Notes under the pieces: generated by a model
Seen by the model: only the letters and a program-made list of their open reading frames with translations
What the model was told of the DNA's origin: nothing
Database searches by the model: none
Made by a program: the position numbers and the translations under genes
Source of the DNA: Nocardioides sp. URHA0032
GTDB taxonomy: Bacteria; Actinomycetota; Actinomycetes; Propionibacteriales; Nocardioidaceae
Direction of reading: 5' to 3'
Assembly (NCBI RefSeq): GCF_000620645.1
Contig: NZ_JIAV01000018.1
Location: 62,001-126,000 of the forward strand
DNA length: 64,000 nt
Part shown: piece by piece, positions 37,106-47,041 of the stretch
Position numbering within the stretch: position 1 is the stretch's first letter
Layout: every line of letters starts with the position of its first letter

Positions 37106-38359
37106 TCACTTCTTGCCGCGCTTGGACTTCGTCTGGCGGGTCGGCTGCTGGCGGCCGGAGGACGCGCTCTTCTGGACCGGTCGTGCCTGCTGTGGCACGT
37201 CCCGCCCACGACCCATCGCCTCGGGCGAGCGCGGCTCGCGAGCCAGGGCACTGCCCCCGGAGACCGGCGCATCCTCCCTGAACTCGTCGTCGAGGCCGGG
37301 CTCGTCGCCGGCCGGCATGTCCTCGGCGAACGTCGGGACCGCGGCGTACCGGTCGGCCTCGAGGGCCCGGCGCCGCTGGACCGCCCGGCGCTCGGCCTGC
37401 TGGACCGCGGTCTCGTTGGCCTTCATCTGGACCAGGAGCGGCGTCGCGATGAAGATCGAGGAGTACGCGCCGGCCGCCATGCCGACGAACAGCGCGAGCG
37501 CGAGGTCCTTCAGCGTGCTGGCGCCGAGCTGGACCGCTCCGACGTACAGGATCGCGCCGACCGGGATCAGCGCCACGATCGAGGTGTTGATCGACCGGAC
37601 CAGGGTCTGGTTGACGGCGAGGTTCGCGGCCTCGGCGTACGACATCCGGCTCTCGCGGAGGTTCTTCGTGTTCTCGCGCACCTTGTCGAACACCACGACG
37701 GTGTCGTACAGCGAGAAGCCGAGGATGGTCAGGATGCCGGTGACCGTGGCCGGCGTGACCTCGAAGCCCGAGATCGCGTAGACGCCGATGGTGATGATGA
37801 TGTCGTGGATCAGCGCCACGATGCCGGCTATCGACATCTTCCACTCGCGGAAGTACGCCCAGATGAAGAGGACGACGAGCACGAGGAATACCACCAGGCC
37901 GATGGCAGACCGCTTGGCGATCTCCTTGCCCCAGCTCGGGCCGATCTCTGTCGTCTGGATGTCGGCCTGCGTGGCGCCGGTGCTGTCGGTGATGACGGCG
38001 AGGATCTGCTTGCTCTCGGCGTTCGAGACCGGCTTGACCTGCACGATGATCGAGTTCGAGGAGCCGCTGCCGCTGGTGGTGACCACCGGCTGCTTCGCCG
38101 CGTCGATCCCCGTGGCGGCGACGTCGTCGCGCAGCTGGTCGGCGAGGTCCTGGGTCGCGTCGCCGGACGCGAGCTTGACCTTGTACTCGGCGCCGCCGAC
38201 GAACTCGATGCCCATGTCCAGGCCGCGCACCGAGAGGCCGAGGATCGCGGCGAGCACGATCACGCCCGAGATGGCGTACCAGAGCCACTTGCGGCCGACG
38301 AAGTCGATGGAGCGGCGACCCGAGTAGAGGTCGTTGCCCAGTCGCGAGAACTTGCCCAT
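37106..38359 (-). CDS. secF: Protein translocase subunit SecF
   Basis: This 417-residue membrane subunit of SecDF uses the proton gradient to pull proteins out of the translocon. The SecF signatures are GMDIGIEFVGGAEY-like LDMGIEFVGGAEYKV near 47-60, six transmembrane helices and the loop TILGFSLYDTVVVFDKVREN near 205-225. A long basic, Gln/Arg-rich C-terminal tail ends KSKRGKK. It shares one base overlap region with secD (TGATG). Confidence 0.96.
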   Translation of the reverse strand: MGKFSRLGNDLYSGRRSIDFVGRKWLWYAISGVIVLAAILGLSVRGLDMGIEFVGGAEYKVKLASGDATQDLADQLRDDVAATGIDAAKQPVVTTSGSGSSNSIIVQVKPVSNAESKQILAVITDSTGATQADIQTTEIGPSWGKEIAKRSAIGLVVFLVLVVLFIWAYFREWKMSIAGIVALIHDIIITIGVYAISGFEVTPATVTGILTILGFSLYDTVVVFDKVRENTKNLRESRMSYAEAANLAVNQTLVRSINTSIVALIPVGAILYVGAVQLGASTLKDLALALFVGMAAGAYSSIFIATPLLVQMKANETAVQQAERRAVQRRRALEADRYAAVPTFAEDMPAGDEPGLDDEFREDAPVSGGSALAREPRSPEAMGRGRDVPQQARPVQKSASSGRQQPTRQTKSKRGKK

Positions 38360-40086
38360 CAGGCCGTCCCTCCAGCCGTGTGGATGCGGTCGACGCCGAG
38401 CGTCTCCGCGCTCAGGCCCGAGAGCCGGTGACCGTGGTTGAAGAACCGGTACTTCCCGAGCAGGGTCACCATCGGGTGGGTGAACCAGAAGAAGATCGCC
38501 AGGTCGATCAGCGTCGAGAGGCCGAGCGCGAACGCGAAGCCCTTCACGACGCCGGCCGCGAAGATGTAGAGCACGACGGCCGCCAGCAGCGACACGGTGT
38601 CCGCCGCCAGGCAGGTGTTCCGCGCGCGCTTCCAGCCGGCCTGCACCGCGACCCGCATCGACTTCCCGTCACGCATCTCGTCCCGGATGCGTTCGAAGTA
38701 CACGATGAAGGAGTCTGCGGTGATGCCGACCGCGACGATCAGGCCCGCGATCCCGGGCAGCGTCAGCGTGAAGCCCGCCGTCTTGCCGAGCAGCAGCACC
38801 ATCGCGTAGGTCACGGCGGCCGCCACGATGAGCGAGGCGATCACCACGAGGCCGAGGCCGCGGTAGTAGATCAGGCAGTAGATCATCACCAGCAGCAGGC
38901 CGATCAGGCCCGCCGTGATGCCCGCCGTGAGCTGGTCGCCGGCCAGCGAGGCGCCGATCTGCTCGACCGAGATGCCGTCCTTCTTGAAGGTGATCGGCAG
39001 CGAGCCGTACTTGAGGCTGGTCGCCAGGCTCTTCGCGGACGTCTCCGTGAAGTCGCCGGTGATCGTCGAGTCGCCGTTGGTGATCACGCCGGTGAACTGC
39101 GGCGCGGAGATGACCTGGCCGTCGAGGACGATCGCGAACTGCTGGTTGGTGTTCACCATGTTCTGGGAGAGGTCGGCGAAGACCTGCTTGCCCTGGCCGC
39201 CGATGGAGATGTCGACCTGCCACTGCACGCCGGACTGGCCGGGCACGCCCGCCTGTGCGCTGGTGAGGTCGGTGCCTTCGACGACCGTCGGCGAGAGGAG
39301 GTACTTCGTCGCCGCGTCGTCGCCGGTGCCGCAGGTGACGAGGAACGTGTCCGAGTCGTCCACGACCGGCTTGGTCGACGGGCACGTGTACTTGTTGAAG
39401 GCGTCGATGGCGTCCTGACCCGGGTCGGTCATGAACGCCAGGCCCATCTTGGCCGGGTCGTGGTCGTCGGTCGTCGTCGCGCTCGGGGACGCCGACGGCG
39501 AGCCCGACGGCGACGCGGACTCGGACGCACTCGGGCTGTCGCTCGGCTTCGGGGTCCTGCTCGGTGCGGCGAAGGCCGGGCGGTTCTTGGGGCTCGCACC
39601 CTGCGATGCCGTGGCCGACGGCTTGCCGGAGGGCTTGCTGGACGGCTCGCTCGACGGGAGCGACAGCGACGGGCTCGCACTCGGGAGCTGCGTCGGCGCG
39701 GCGCCGCTGCCGCAGGGGCCGGGGTTCTGGCTGCTGCACGCGACGGTGCGGAACCGCAGCTGTGCCGTCCGGGTCGCGGTGTCGACCAGGGAGCTCGACG
39801 TGTCGCCGGGAACCTCGACCACGATGATCTGGCTGCCCTGGGTGGTGACCTCCGCCTCGGAGACGCCGGAGCCGTTGACGCGCTCGTCGATGATGCTCGC
39901 GGCCTCGTTGAGGTTGTCCTTCGACGGGCTGCCGTCCGCGATCATCGTGATCCGGGTGCCTCCCTTGAGGTCCAGCCCGAGCGCCGGCTTCCAGGTCCCC
40001 GCGATGGCGACCAGTCCGTAGGCGATCGCGACCGTCAGGAAGAACACCACGAGGGTGCGTCCCGGACGCGCGGACTTGCGTGCCAT
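38359..40086 (-). CDS. secD: Protein translocase subunit SecD with Ser/Pro-rich insertion
   Basis: This 575-residue SecD starts at ATG 40086. It has the opening LGLDLKGGTRITM near 37-49, six transmembrane helices in the C-terminal half and the RND-type motif GFTLTLPGIAGLIVAVGITADSF (key residues GFTLTLPGIAG). Residues about 128-208 are an unusual low-complexity Ser/Pro/Ala/Lys stretch inserted in the extracytoplasmic P1 domain. It is translated together with secF and follows yajC by one base. Confidence 0.95.
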   Translation of the reverse strand: MARKSARPGRTLVVFFLTVAIAYGLVAIAGTWKPALGLDLKGGTRITMIADGSPSKDNLNEAASIIDERVNGSGVSEAEVTTQGSQIIVVEVPGDTSSSLVDTATRTAQLRFRTVACSSQNPGPCGSGAAPTQLPSASPSLSLPSSEPSSKPSGKPSATASQGASPKNRPAFAAPSRTPKPSDSPSASESASPSGSPSASPSATTTDDHDPAKMGLAFMTDPGQDAIDAFNKYTCPSTKPVVDDSDTFLVTCGTGDDAATKYLLSPTVVEGTDLTSAQAGVPGQSGVQWQVDISIGGQGKQVFADLSQNMVNTNQQFAIVLDGQVISAPQFTGVITNGDSTITGDFTETSAKSLATSLKYGSLPITFKKDGISVEQIGASLAGDQLTAGITAGLIGLLLVMIYCLIYYRGLGLVVIASLIVAAAVTYAMVLLLGKTAGFTLTLPGIAGLIVAVGITADSFIVYFERIRDEMRDGKSMRVAVQAGWKRARNTCLAADTVSLLAAVVLYIFAAGVVKGFAFALGLSTLIDLAIFFWFTHPMVTLLGKYRFFNHGHRLSGLSAETLGVDRIHTAGGTA

Positions 40087-40087
40087 G

Positions 40088-40408
40088 TCAGTTCTCCTCG
40101 GGTCCGGCCACCGTGCCGGTCTCGTCGTTCTCCACCGGCTCGTCGGCCGGCTCGTCCGCCCGGGTGGCGATCGTGCCGATGGCCCCCCGCGCGACCTCGA
40201 TGACCACGCCGTCGGCGACCTCCACCTCGACCCGGTCGTCGTGCAGCTCACGCACGGTGCCGAAGATGCCCGACGTCAGGACGACCTCGTCACCCACGTC
40301 CAACGACGACTGCATACGGCCGAGTTCCTTCTGCCGCCGACTGGCTGGCCGGATGATGAACAGCCAGAAGAGCAGGGCGATGCCGACAAGCGGCAGCAAC
40401 TCCAGCAC
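40088..40408 (-). CDS. yajC: Preprotein translocase subunit YajC
   Basis: This 106-residue accessory subunit of SecDF starts at GTG 40408, with GAGAGG seven bases upstream; the longer frame lacks a site. One transmembrane helix (about 3-18, LLPLVGIALLFWLFII) is followed by RPASRRQKELGRMQSSL and the beta-rich domain GDEVVLTSGIFGTV. The acidic C-terminus is variable in the family. Confidence 0.93.
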   Translation of the reverse strand: MLELLPLVGIALLFWLFIIRPASRRQKELGRMQSSLDVGDEVVLTSGIFGTVRELHDDRVEVEVADGVVIEVARGAIGTIATRADEPADEPVENDETGTVAGPEEN

Positions 40409-40513
40409 GAAACAACCTCTCGAGCGTGTCAAAGGGGCGGTGTGGCCCAGACCGGGCCGACCGACGCGCAAGTCTAACCGTGGGGGTGGCGTACGCCACG
40501 AATCCGGGTGCGG

Positions 40514-41590
40514 TCAGTCCTCGAAGAGGGTGGCGTCGCCGTCGGTCACGGCCGGCATCGGCGGCGGCTTCAGGCCCAGGTGCTCCCAGGCGGCGGGAGT
40601 CGCGACCCGGCCGCGCGGCGTACGGGCCAGGAAGCCGTTGCGCACGAGGAACGGCTCGGCGACCTCCTCCACCGTCTCGCGCTCCTCGCCGACGGCCACC
40701 GCCAGCGTCGAGACGCCGACCGGCCCTCCGCCGAAGCGGCGGCAGAGCGCGTCGATCACGGCCCGGTCGAGGCGGTCCAGTCCGAGCTCGTCCACCTCGT
40801 AGAGGTCCAGTGCGGCGCGGGCGACCGGCAGCGTGACCACGCCGTCCGCGCGCACCTGGGCATAGTCGCGGACCCGGCGCAGCAGCCGGTTGGCGATGCG
40901 GGGCGTGCCGCGGGACCGGGAGGCGATCTCGGCGGCGCCGTCGACCTCCAGGTCGACGCCGAGCAGGCCCGCAGACCGGTGGATGATCGTGTCGAGCTCG
41001 TGCGGCTCGTAGAACTCGAGGTGGGCGGTGAAGCCGAAGCGGTCCCGCAGCGGCCCCGGCAGCAGCCCGGCCCGGGTGGTCGCACCGACCAGCGTGAACG
41101 GCGGGATGTCGAGCGGGATCGCGGTCGCGCCCGGCCCCTTGCCGATGACGACGTCGACCCGGAAGTCCTCCATCGCCATGTACAGCATCTCCTCGGCCGG
41201 CCGCGCCATCCGGTGGATCTCGTCGACGAAGAGGACGTCGCCCTCGTTCATCCCCGACAGGATCGCCGCCAGGTCGCCGGCGTGCGTGATGGCCGGCCCG
41301 CTGGTGAGGCGGAGCGGGGACGTCATCTCGCTGGCGATGATCATGGCCAGCGTCGTCTTGCCGAGTCCGGGCGGCCCGGAGAGCAGCACGTGGTCCGGTG
41401 CCCGGCCACGCCGTCGGGCTGCCTCGAGCACCAGTCCGAGCTGGTCGCGGACCCGGACCTGGCCGACCACCTCGGCGAGGGTCCGGGGGCGCAGGGCCGC
41501 CTCGATGGTGCGCTCGTCGCCGTCCGCCTCGGCAGCGGTCAGCGACGAGAGGTGGACCGCCTCCGCCGCAGCCAGGTCGTCCTCGTGCAC
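40514..41590 (-). CDS. ruvB: Holliday junction branch migration ATPase RuvB
   Basis: This 358-residue hexameric AAA+ motor has [19 protein letters not shown] near 30, Walker [13 protein letters not shown] near 70, Walker [11 protein letters not shown] near 120, sensor [18 protein letters not shown] and the C-terminal winged helix [13 protein letters not shown]. The start is GTG 41590, one base after the ruvA stop. It is part of the ruvCAB operon, under a LexA box. Confidence 0.97.
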   Translation of the reverse strand: MHEDDLAAAEAVHLSSLTAAEADGDERTIEAALRPRTLAEVVGQVRVRDQLGLVLEAARRRGRAPDHVLLSGPPGLGKTTLAMIIASEMTSPLRLTSGPAITHAGDLAAILSGMNEGDVLFVDEIHRMARPAEEMLYMAMEDFRVDVVIGKGPGATAIPLDIPPFTLVGATTRAGLLPGPLRDRFGFTAHLEFYEPHELDTIIHRSAGLLGVDLEVDGAAEIASRSRGTPRIANRLLRRVRDYAQVRADGVVTLPVARAALDLYEVDELGLDRLDRAVIDALCRRFGGGPVGVSTLAVAVGEERETVEEVAEPFLVRNGFLARTPRGRVATPAAWEHLGLKPPPMPAVTDGDATLFED

Positions 41591-41591
41591 G

Positions 41592-42185
41592 TCAGGCCTT
41601 GCTCAGCGTGCGCAGGGCGGCGCGCAGCAGCGCCCCCACATCGGGACTGGGCCCGGCCTCCGGAGCGACCGCGTCCACCGCCTTCTCGGCGTCGCGGGTC
41701 GTCCAGCCGAGGCCCATCAGGCCCTGGTGGACCTGCTCGCGCCACGACTCGGCCGAGGCAGCCGCCACCGGACGGCCCCCCGTCGGGGCGCCGATCCGGT
41801 CCTTGAGCTCGAGGATGATCCGCTGGGCCCCCTTCTGGCCGATGCCGGGCACGCGCGTCAGGGTCTTCACGTCGTCGGCGGCGATCGCGCGGCGCAGGTC
41901 GTCGGGCGCCAGCACCGCGGTGATCGCCTGGGCGACCTTGGGACCGACCCCCGAGGCCGTCTGCACCAGCTCGAAGACCTGCTTCTCGTCCTCGTCGGCG
42001 AAGCCGAACAGGGTCAGGGAGTCCTCGCGCACGACCATGCTCGTCGGCAGGGTTGCCGTGTGTCCGGGGCGCAGGGTCGCCAGCGTCCCCGGTGTGCACA
42101 TCAGCTCGAGCCCGACTCCCCCGACCTCGAGCACCGCGCTGGACAGGGTCACCGCGGCCACCTGGCCGCGCACGAACGCGATCAC
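41592..42185 (-). CDS. ruvA: Holliday junction DNA-binding protein RuvA
   Basis: This 197-residue tetrameric junction binder starts at GTG 42185, overlapping ruvC as GTGA. It has the N-terminal OB fold ([12 protein letters not shown]), helix-hairpin-helix motifs [16 protein letters not shown] and [17 protein letters not shown], and a C-terminal domain III ([18 protein letters not shown]) that contacts RuvB. Confidence 0.96.
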   Translation of the reverse strand: MIAFVRGQVAAVTLSSAVLEVGGVGLELMCTPGTLATLRPGHTATLPTSMVVREDSLTLFGFADEDEKQVFELVQTASGVGPKVAQAITAVLAPDDLRRAIAADDVKTLTRVPGIGQKGAQRIILELKDRIGAPTGGRPVAAASAESWREQVHQGLMGLGWTTRDAEKAVDAVAPEAGPSPDVGALLRAALRTLSKA

Positions 42186-42703
42186 TGCTTCCTCCCGGCT
42201 GCGGCCAGCGCCGCGTCGATCCTGGCCTGGGCGCCGCCGCGCCAGATGTGGGTGATGGCCAACGCCAGGGCGTCGGCCGCGTCGGCCGGCTTGGGCATCG
42301 CGTCGAGCCGGAGGATCCGGGTCACCATCGCGCCGACCTGCGCCTTGTCCGCGCGCCCGTTGCCGGACACCGCGGCCTTGACCTCGCTCGGGGTGTGCAG
42401 GGCGATCGGCAACCCGCGCCGGGCCGCGCAGACCATCGCGATGCCGCTCGCCTGCGCCGTACCCATGACCGTGCTGACGTCCGAGCGCGCGAACACGCGC
42501 TCGACCGCGACGGCGTCGGGGGCGTGCTCGTCGAGCCAGGCGTCGATGCCCTTCTCGATCGTCACCAGGCGCTGCGGGACCGGCAGGTCGGACGACGTGC
42601 GCAGGACGTTCACGTCGACCAGGCTCAGCGGCCGGCCCACGTCGCCCTCGACCACGCCCATGCCGCAGCGGGTCAACCCGGGGTCGATCCCGAGCACGCG
42701 CAT
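42182..42703 (-). CDS. ruvC: Crossover junction endodeoxyribonuclease RuvC
   Basis: This 173-residue resolvase opens [19 protein letters not shown] with the first catalytic Asp (residue 7). It has the second acidic residue in AVERVFAR near 70 and the last ones in [15 protein letters not shown] near 140. It starts at ATG 42703 with GAAGGG upstream and is the first gene of ruvCAB. A LexA box begins 15 bases upstream of its start. Confidence 0.96.
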   Translation of the reverse strand: MRVLGIDPGLTRCGMGVVEGDVGRPLSLVDVNVLRTSSDLPVPQRLVTIEKGIDAWLDEHAPDAVAVERVFARSDVSTVMGTAQASGIAMVCAARRGLPIALHTPSEVKAAVSGNGRADKAQVGAMVTRILRLDAMPKPADAADALALAITHIWRGGAQARIDAALAAAGRKQ

Positions 42704-42717
42704 GGTCAGCCCTTCCG

Positions 42718-42733
42718 TCGAACACCTGTTCGG
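42718..42733. promoter_or_regulatory. LexA (SOS) box upstream of ruvC
   Basis: The sequence TCGAACACCTGTTCGG matches the actinobacterial SOS consensus TCGAAC-N4-GTTCGA in 11 of 12 fixed positions. It lies 15-30 bases upstream of the ruvC start, where LexA would block the promoter. DNA-damage control of ruvCAB is well known in this phylum. Confidence 0.85.
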
Positions 42734-42851
42734 TGTCCACGCTAACCGCTGGCTCTCGCCTCACCGGGTCCCGACACGCCGATCGCCGCTTCGCGGGCTC
42801 AGCCGCGCGGCTCGCTCGACCACCATCAGCGAGTCCGCTGACGCGTCCGCG

Positions 42852-43631
42852 CTAGGCGTCGATCGAGTCCAGGACGTCGTCGGGGATGTCGGCGTTGCTG
42901 TAGACGTTCTGCACGTCGTCGAGGTCGTCGACGGCGTCGACGAGGCGGAAGACCTTCCCCGCCACGTCCACCTCGGCCACCGGGATGTCCATGGTGGCCA
43001 CGAACTGGACCTCGGCGGAGTCGTAGTCGATGCCGGCCGCCTGGAGCGCCGTACGGACCGCGACGACGTCGCCGGACTCGGACTGGATCTCGAAGGAGTC
43101 ACCGAGGTCGCTGACGTCCTCGGCCCCGGCGTCCAGGGTGGCCTCGAGGACGTCGTCCTCGGTGACCTCCCACGGCTTGCCGCCGCGCTCCTGGCTCTTC
43201 TCGACCACGACGACGCCCTTGCGGGTGAAGAGCCGGGAGACCGAGCCGGGGTCGGCCATGGTGCCGCCGTTGCGGGTGACCGCGGTGCGGACCTCCATCG
43301 CGGCACGGTTGCGGTTGTCGGTCAGGCACTCGACGAGCAGCGCCACGCCGGACGGCCCGTAGACCTCGTACATGATCGTCTCGTAGTCCACGCCGCCGCC
43401 GTCGAGGCCGCCGCCGCGCTTGACCGCCGAGTCGATGTTCTTGTTCGGCACCGACTGCTTCTTGGCCTTCTGGATGGCGTCGTAGAGCGTCGGGTTGCCG
43501 GCCGGGTCGGGGCCGCCCATCTTGGCCGCGATCTCGATGTTCTTGATCAGCTTGGCGAACAGCTTGCCGCGCTTGGCGTCGATCGCGGCCTTCTTGTGCT
43601 TGGTGGTCGCCCACTTGGAGTGGCCAGACAT
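42852..43631 (-). CDS. YebC/PmpR family regulatory protein
   Basis: This 259-residue protein opens [30 protein letters not shown] (named by [14 protein letters not shown]), then has [20 protein letters not shown] and [19 protein letters not shown]. Family members were called transcription regulators and more recently are linked to ribosome stalling. It lies between pdxT and ruvC as in most actinobacteria. A small TCAGCG/CGCTGA hairpin lies just past its stop. Confidence 0.95.
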   Translation of the reverse strand: MSGHSKWATTKHKKAAIDAKRGKLFAKLIKNIEIAAKMGGPDPAGNPTLYDAIQKAKKQSVPNKNIDSAVKRGGGLDGGGVDYETIMYEVYGPSGVALLVECLTDNRNRAAMEVRTAVTRNGGTMADPGSVSRLFTRKGVVVVEKSQERGGKPWEVTEDDVLEATLDAGAEDVSDLGDSFEIQSESGDVVAVRTALQAAGIDYDSAEVQFVATMDIPVAEVDVAGKVFRLVDAVDDLDDVQNVYSNADIPDDVLDSIDA

Positions 43632-43642
43632 CCGTCCCTCTT

Positions 43643-44257
43643 CTACTCAGCGTTGGTGACCAGGTCCACGAACACGCGGTGGACCCGGGAGTCGCCACCC
43701 ACCTCGGGGTGGAACGACGTCGCCATCAGCGGACCCTGACGGACCGCGACGATCCTACCCGCGGCCTCGCCCCGATCCACCCGGGCGAGCACCTCGACCG
43801 ACTCGCCGACCGCCTCGACCCACGGTGCCCGGATGAAGATCGCGTGCACGGGTGCGTCCAGGCCGGCGAAGTCCAGGTCGCCCTCGAACGAGTCGACCTG
43901 CCGTCCGAACGCGTTGCGTCGCACCGTGATGTCCAGCCCGCCGAGGGTCTCCTGGTCGTGTGCTCCGTCCTCGATCCGGTCGGCGAGCAGGATCATGCCG
44001 GCACAGGTGCCGAAGGCTGGCAGGCCCTCCTTGATCCGCTGGCGGATCGGCTCGAACAGGTCGAAGGTGCATGCGAGCTTGGCCATCGTGGTGGACTCGC
44101 CACCCGGGATCACGAGCCCGTCGACCGCGTCGAGCTCCGAGGTACGGCGTACCGCGGTGGCCGTGACGCCGAGGTCGGTGAGCGTGCGGAGGTGTTCCCT
44201 GACGTCGCCCTGGACCGCGAGCACGCCGATGTGCGGCCCGGCTGAGGACCCGGTCAC
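43643..44257 (-). CDS. pdxT: Pyridoxal 5'-phosphate synthase glutaminase subunit
   Basis: This roughly 204-residue class I glutaminase supplies ammonia to PdxS. The nucleophile is in [11 protein letters not shown] near residue 80, the His-Glu pair in [13 protein letters not shown] near the end, and GGESTTM near 52 forms the oxyanion strand. Two adjacent GTG codons can start it (44260 or 44257); the second overlaps the pdxS stop as GTGA and is my choice. Confidence 0.95.
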   Translation of the reverse strand: MTGSSAGPHIGVLAVQGDVREHLRTLTDLGVTATAVRRTSELDAVDGLVIPGGESTTMAKLACTFDLFEPIRQRIKEGLPAFGTCAGMILLADRIEDGAHDQETLGGLDITVRRNAFGRQVDSFEGDLDFAGLDAPVHAIFIRAPWVEAVGESVEVLARVDRGEAAGRIVAVRQGPLMATSFHPEVGGDSRVHRVFVDLVTNAE

Positions 44258-45174
44258 CACCCGCGCTCGGCGAGGCGGTGCGGCTGCGGGATGTCCTCGA
44301 CGTTGATGCCGACCATCGCCTCCCCCAGCCCGCGGGAAACCTTCGCGATGACGTCGGGGTCGTCGAAGAACGTCGTGGCCTTGACGATCGCCTCCGCGCG
44401 CTGCGCGGGGTTGCCGGACTTGAAGATCCCCGAGCCGACGAACACGCCCTCGGCGCCCAGCTGCATCATCATCGCGGCGTCCGCCGGGGTGGCGATGCCG
44501 CCGGCGGTGAACAGCACGACCGGCAGCTTGCCGTTCTCGGCGACCTCCTTGACCAGCTCGTAGGGCGCCTGCAGCTCCTTCGCCGCGACGTAGAGCTCGT
44601 CCTCGGCCAGCGCGCCGAGGCGGCGGATCTCGCGGCGGATGGTGCGCATGTGGGTCACGGCGTTCGAGACGTCACCGGTGCCGGCCTCGCCCTTGGAGCG
44701 GATCATCGCCGCACCCTCGGTGATCCTGCGCAGCGCCTCGCCCAGGTTGGTCGCACCGCACACGAACGGGACCGTGAACGCCCACTTGTCGATGTGGTTG
44801 GCGTAGTCGGCCGGGGTCAGCACCTCGGACTCGTCGACGTAGTCGACGCCGAGCGACTGCAGGACCTGGGCCTCGCTGAAGTGCCCGATCCGGGCCTTGG
44901 CCATCACCGGGATCGAGACCGCCTCGATGATCGAGTCGATCATGTCGGGGTCGCTCATCCGCGACACGCCGCCCTGGGCGCGGATGTCGGCAGGCACCCG
45001 CTCCAGCGCCATCACCGCGACCGCTCCCGCGTCCTCGGCGATCTTCGCCTGCTCGGCGGTCACCACGTCCATGATCACCCCACCCTTGAGCATCTCGGCC
45101 ATCCCGCGCTTCACGCGGGTCGTGCCGGTGGCGGGACCGTCTTCGAGGGGGGCTGAGGCGTTGCTGTCGATCAT
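44254..45174 (-). CDS. pdxS: Pyridoxal 5'-phosphate synthase subunit PdxS
   Basis: This 306-residue TIM-barrel enzyme builds PLP from ribose 5-phosphate, glyceraldehyde 3-phosphate and ammonia. It has [21 protein letters not shown] near 17-37 with the first catalytic Lys region, [26 protein letters not shown] ([15 protein letters not shown]) with the second Lys region [10 protein letters not shown], and [23 protein letters not shown]. It is coupled to pdxT and starts 3 bases after pgsA. Confidence 0.97.
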   Translation of the reverse strand: MIDSNASAPLEDGPATGTTRVKRGMAEMLKGGVIMDVVTAEQAKIAEDAGAVAVMALERVPADIRAQGGVSRMSDPDMIDSIIEAVSIPVMAKARIGHFSEAQVLQSLGVDYVDESEVLTPADYANHIDKWAFTVPFVCGATNLGEALRRITEGAAMIRSKGEAGTGDVSNAVTHMRTIRREIRRLGALAEDELYVAAKELQAPYELVKEVAENGKLPVVLFTAGGIATPADAAMMMQLGAEGVFVGSGIFKSGNPAQRAEAIVKATTFFDDPDVIAKVSRGLGEAMVGINVEDIPQPHRLAERGW

Positions 45175-45177
45175 GGT

Positions 45178-45798
45178 TCAGATGTTAGTGCCGGCCTCGG
45201 CGAGAGCTTGCTTCCGGACCACCCACACCCGCTGCACCACCGTGACGGTGGACGCGATCGCGAGCGCCCAGAGGGCGATGTAGAGCAGCACCGGCAGGTC
45301 GAAGATCGCGCTCAGCCCGGTCATCACCAGGATGGCCACGAGCCGGTCGGCCCGCTCGGCGATGCCCACCTTAACCGAGAAGCCGAGGGTCTCGCCGCGG
45401 GACCGCGCGTACGACGTGACGCCGCCCATCAGCAGGCAGACCAGGCAGAGCACCAGGTAGAGCCTGCTCGGCTCCTCCCAGGCGAAGTACAGCGCGAGGC
45501 CGATGAAGATCGCACCGTCGCCTACCCGGTCGAGCGTGGAGTCCCAGAACGCGCCGAACTTGCTGACCCGCCCGGTCGTGCGGGCCATGTGGCCGTCGAT
45601 CAGGTCGCTGAAGACGAAGGCCGTGATCACGAGCACGCCGGTCAGGAGCATCCCCTGCGGGAAGAACACCAGGGCGCCGGCGCACACACCGAGGGTGCCG
45701 ACCAGGGTCACGGCGTCGGGGCTCACCCCCAGCCGGATCAGGAGGTTGGCGATCGGCGAGAGGACCTTGGTCCAGAAGGCGCGGAAACGTTCGAGCAT
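45178..45798 (-). CDS. pgsA: CDP-alcohol phosphatidyltransferase, probable phosphatidylinositol-phosphate synthase
   Basis: This 206-residue membrane enzyme has about six helices and the full CDP-alcohol motif DLIDGHMARTTGRVSKFGAFWDSTLDRVGD, with its four aspartates (near residues 66, 69, 87 and 91). It probably joins CDP-diacylglycerol with inositol 1-phosphate, as mycobacterial PgsA1 does; this rests on similarity and on the nearby pdxST and HIT genes. In mycobacteria patA and pimA follow it; here pdxS follows directly. A phosphatidylglycerophosphate synthase role cannot be excluded. Confidence 0.85.
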   Translation of the reverse strand: MLERFRAFWTKVLSPIANLLIRLGVSPDAVTLVGTLGVCAGALVFFPQGMLLTGVLVITAFVFSDLIDGHMARTTGRVSKFGAFWDSTLDRVGDGAIFIGLALYFAWEEPSRLYLVLCLVCLLMGGVTSYARSRGETLGFSVKVGIAERADRLVAILVMTGLSAIFDLPVLLYIALWALAIASTVTVVQRVWVVRKQALAEAGTNI

Positions 45799-45828
45799 GG
45801 CGGGCAGCAGGTTACCGGTCGGTGCGGC

Positions 45829-47016
45829 TCAGACCGCGTGCGGCACGGCCTGCGGATGGTCGAGCACCGGCGCGAACGCCAGCTCCGCGGCGCCGATCAG
45901 TGGCGAGTCGTCGTGCAGTGCCGCGGCGCGGATCACGACGTCCTCGCGTGGGGACATCATCGTGCTGCGGCTGAGGGCGTCGTTGACCCGGTCCTCCGCC
46001 GCCCGCCAGATCTGGGCCAGGCTGCCGCCCAGGACCACGACCTCGGGGTTGAACAGGTTGACGATCACCCGGATCCCGATGCCGCACCACTCCGCGACCT
46101 CGGCGACCGCCTCCGCGGCACGGACCTCGCCGCCCTGCGCGGCGGCGATCACCTCGGCCACCGCCGGCGGCCCGCCTCCGGCCAGCCGGCCGGCCCGCCG
46201 GAGCAGCACGTTCTCGCCGATCTTGGTCTCCCAGCAGCCGAAGGCTCCGCAGCGGCAGACCGGCCCGCCGCTGTCGACCTGCATGTGGCCGACCTCGCCG
46301 GCGTACCCGCTCGAGCCGGTCAGTGGGCGGCCGCCCATCAGGAAGCCACCACCGATACCGACGCTCGCGCTGAGGTAGACGACGTCGGAGTACCCGACCG
46401 CGGCGCCCCGGACGTGCTCGGCGAGCGCGCCCAGGTTCGCATCGTTGCCGGTCGACACCGGCTTGCCGAGGCGCTTCGAGAGGAGGTCCGTGAACGGCGC
46501 GTCGACCCACCCCAGGTTGGGCGCGAACCGCACCAGGCCGTCACCCGCCCGGACCGCGCCCGGTACGGCGACCCCGACGCCCAGGCAGCGCCGGCCGGGG
46601 GCGCCACCGAGCACGTCCCCGATCATCTGCGCGACGGAGTCGACCACGTGGTCGACGTCGTGCTCGCCGCGCTGGTGGGGACGGTGACGGCGCTCGAAGA
46701 CCTCGCCGCCGAGCCCCACCAGGGCCACGGAGATCCGGTCCACGCCGACGTCGACCGCCACCACCACGTTGTCCTCGCGGGGGACGACGAGGTGGGACGG
46801 GCGCCCGGAACGCCCGCCCACCGCCGCTGTCTCCTCGGACACCAGCGCCAGGCTCTGCAGCTCGACCGTGAGCGCACCGATGGTGCTCCGGTTCAGGCCG
46901 AGCTGCTTCGTGAGCGCGGCGCGCGTGGTCGGGCCGTGCGTGTGCACCGTCTGGAGGATGGCGCGCAGGTTCGCACGCCGCAGCTCCTCCGTGCCGACGC
47001 CGGTCGGGGTGGGCAT
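45829..47016 (-). CDS. ROK family repressor, probable xylose regulator
   Basis: This 395-residue protein has an N-terminal winged helix-turn-helix (TTRAALTKQLGLNRSTIGALTVELQ near 30-54, key residues TRAALTKQLGLNRSTIG) and a ROK sugar-binding domain with TGNDANLGALAEH near 190, ASVGIGGGFL near 220 and the zinc motif CRCGAFGCWE near 255. It is the last gene of the xylF-xylG-xylH operon, 25 bases after xylH, and fits XylR-type repressors. Its likely operator is the palindrome at 50405-50427. Confidence 0.88.
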   Translation of the reverse strand: MPTPTGVGTEELRRANLRAILQTVHTHGPTTRAALTKQLGLNRSTIGALTVELQSLALVSEETAAVGGRSGRPSHLVVPREDNVVVAVDVGVDRISVALVGLGGEVFERRHRPHQRGEHDVDHVVDSVAQMIGDVLGGAPGRRCLGVGVAVPGAVRAGDGLVRFAPNLGWVDAPFTDLLSKRLGKPVSTGNDANLGALAEHVRGAAVGYSDVVYLSASVGIGGGFLMGGRPLTGSSGYAGEVGHMQVDSGGPVCRCGAFGCWETKIGENVLLRRAGRLAGGGPPAVAEVIAAAQGGEVRAAEAVAEVAEWCGIGIRVIVNLFNPEVVVLGGSLAQIWRAAEDRVNDALSRSTMMSPREDVVIRAAALHDDSPLIGAAELAFAPVLDHPQAVPHAV

Positions 47017-47041
47017 GGCCGTCTCTCCTCGCCCGCCCCGG

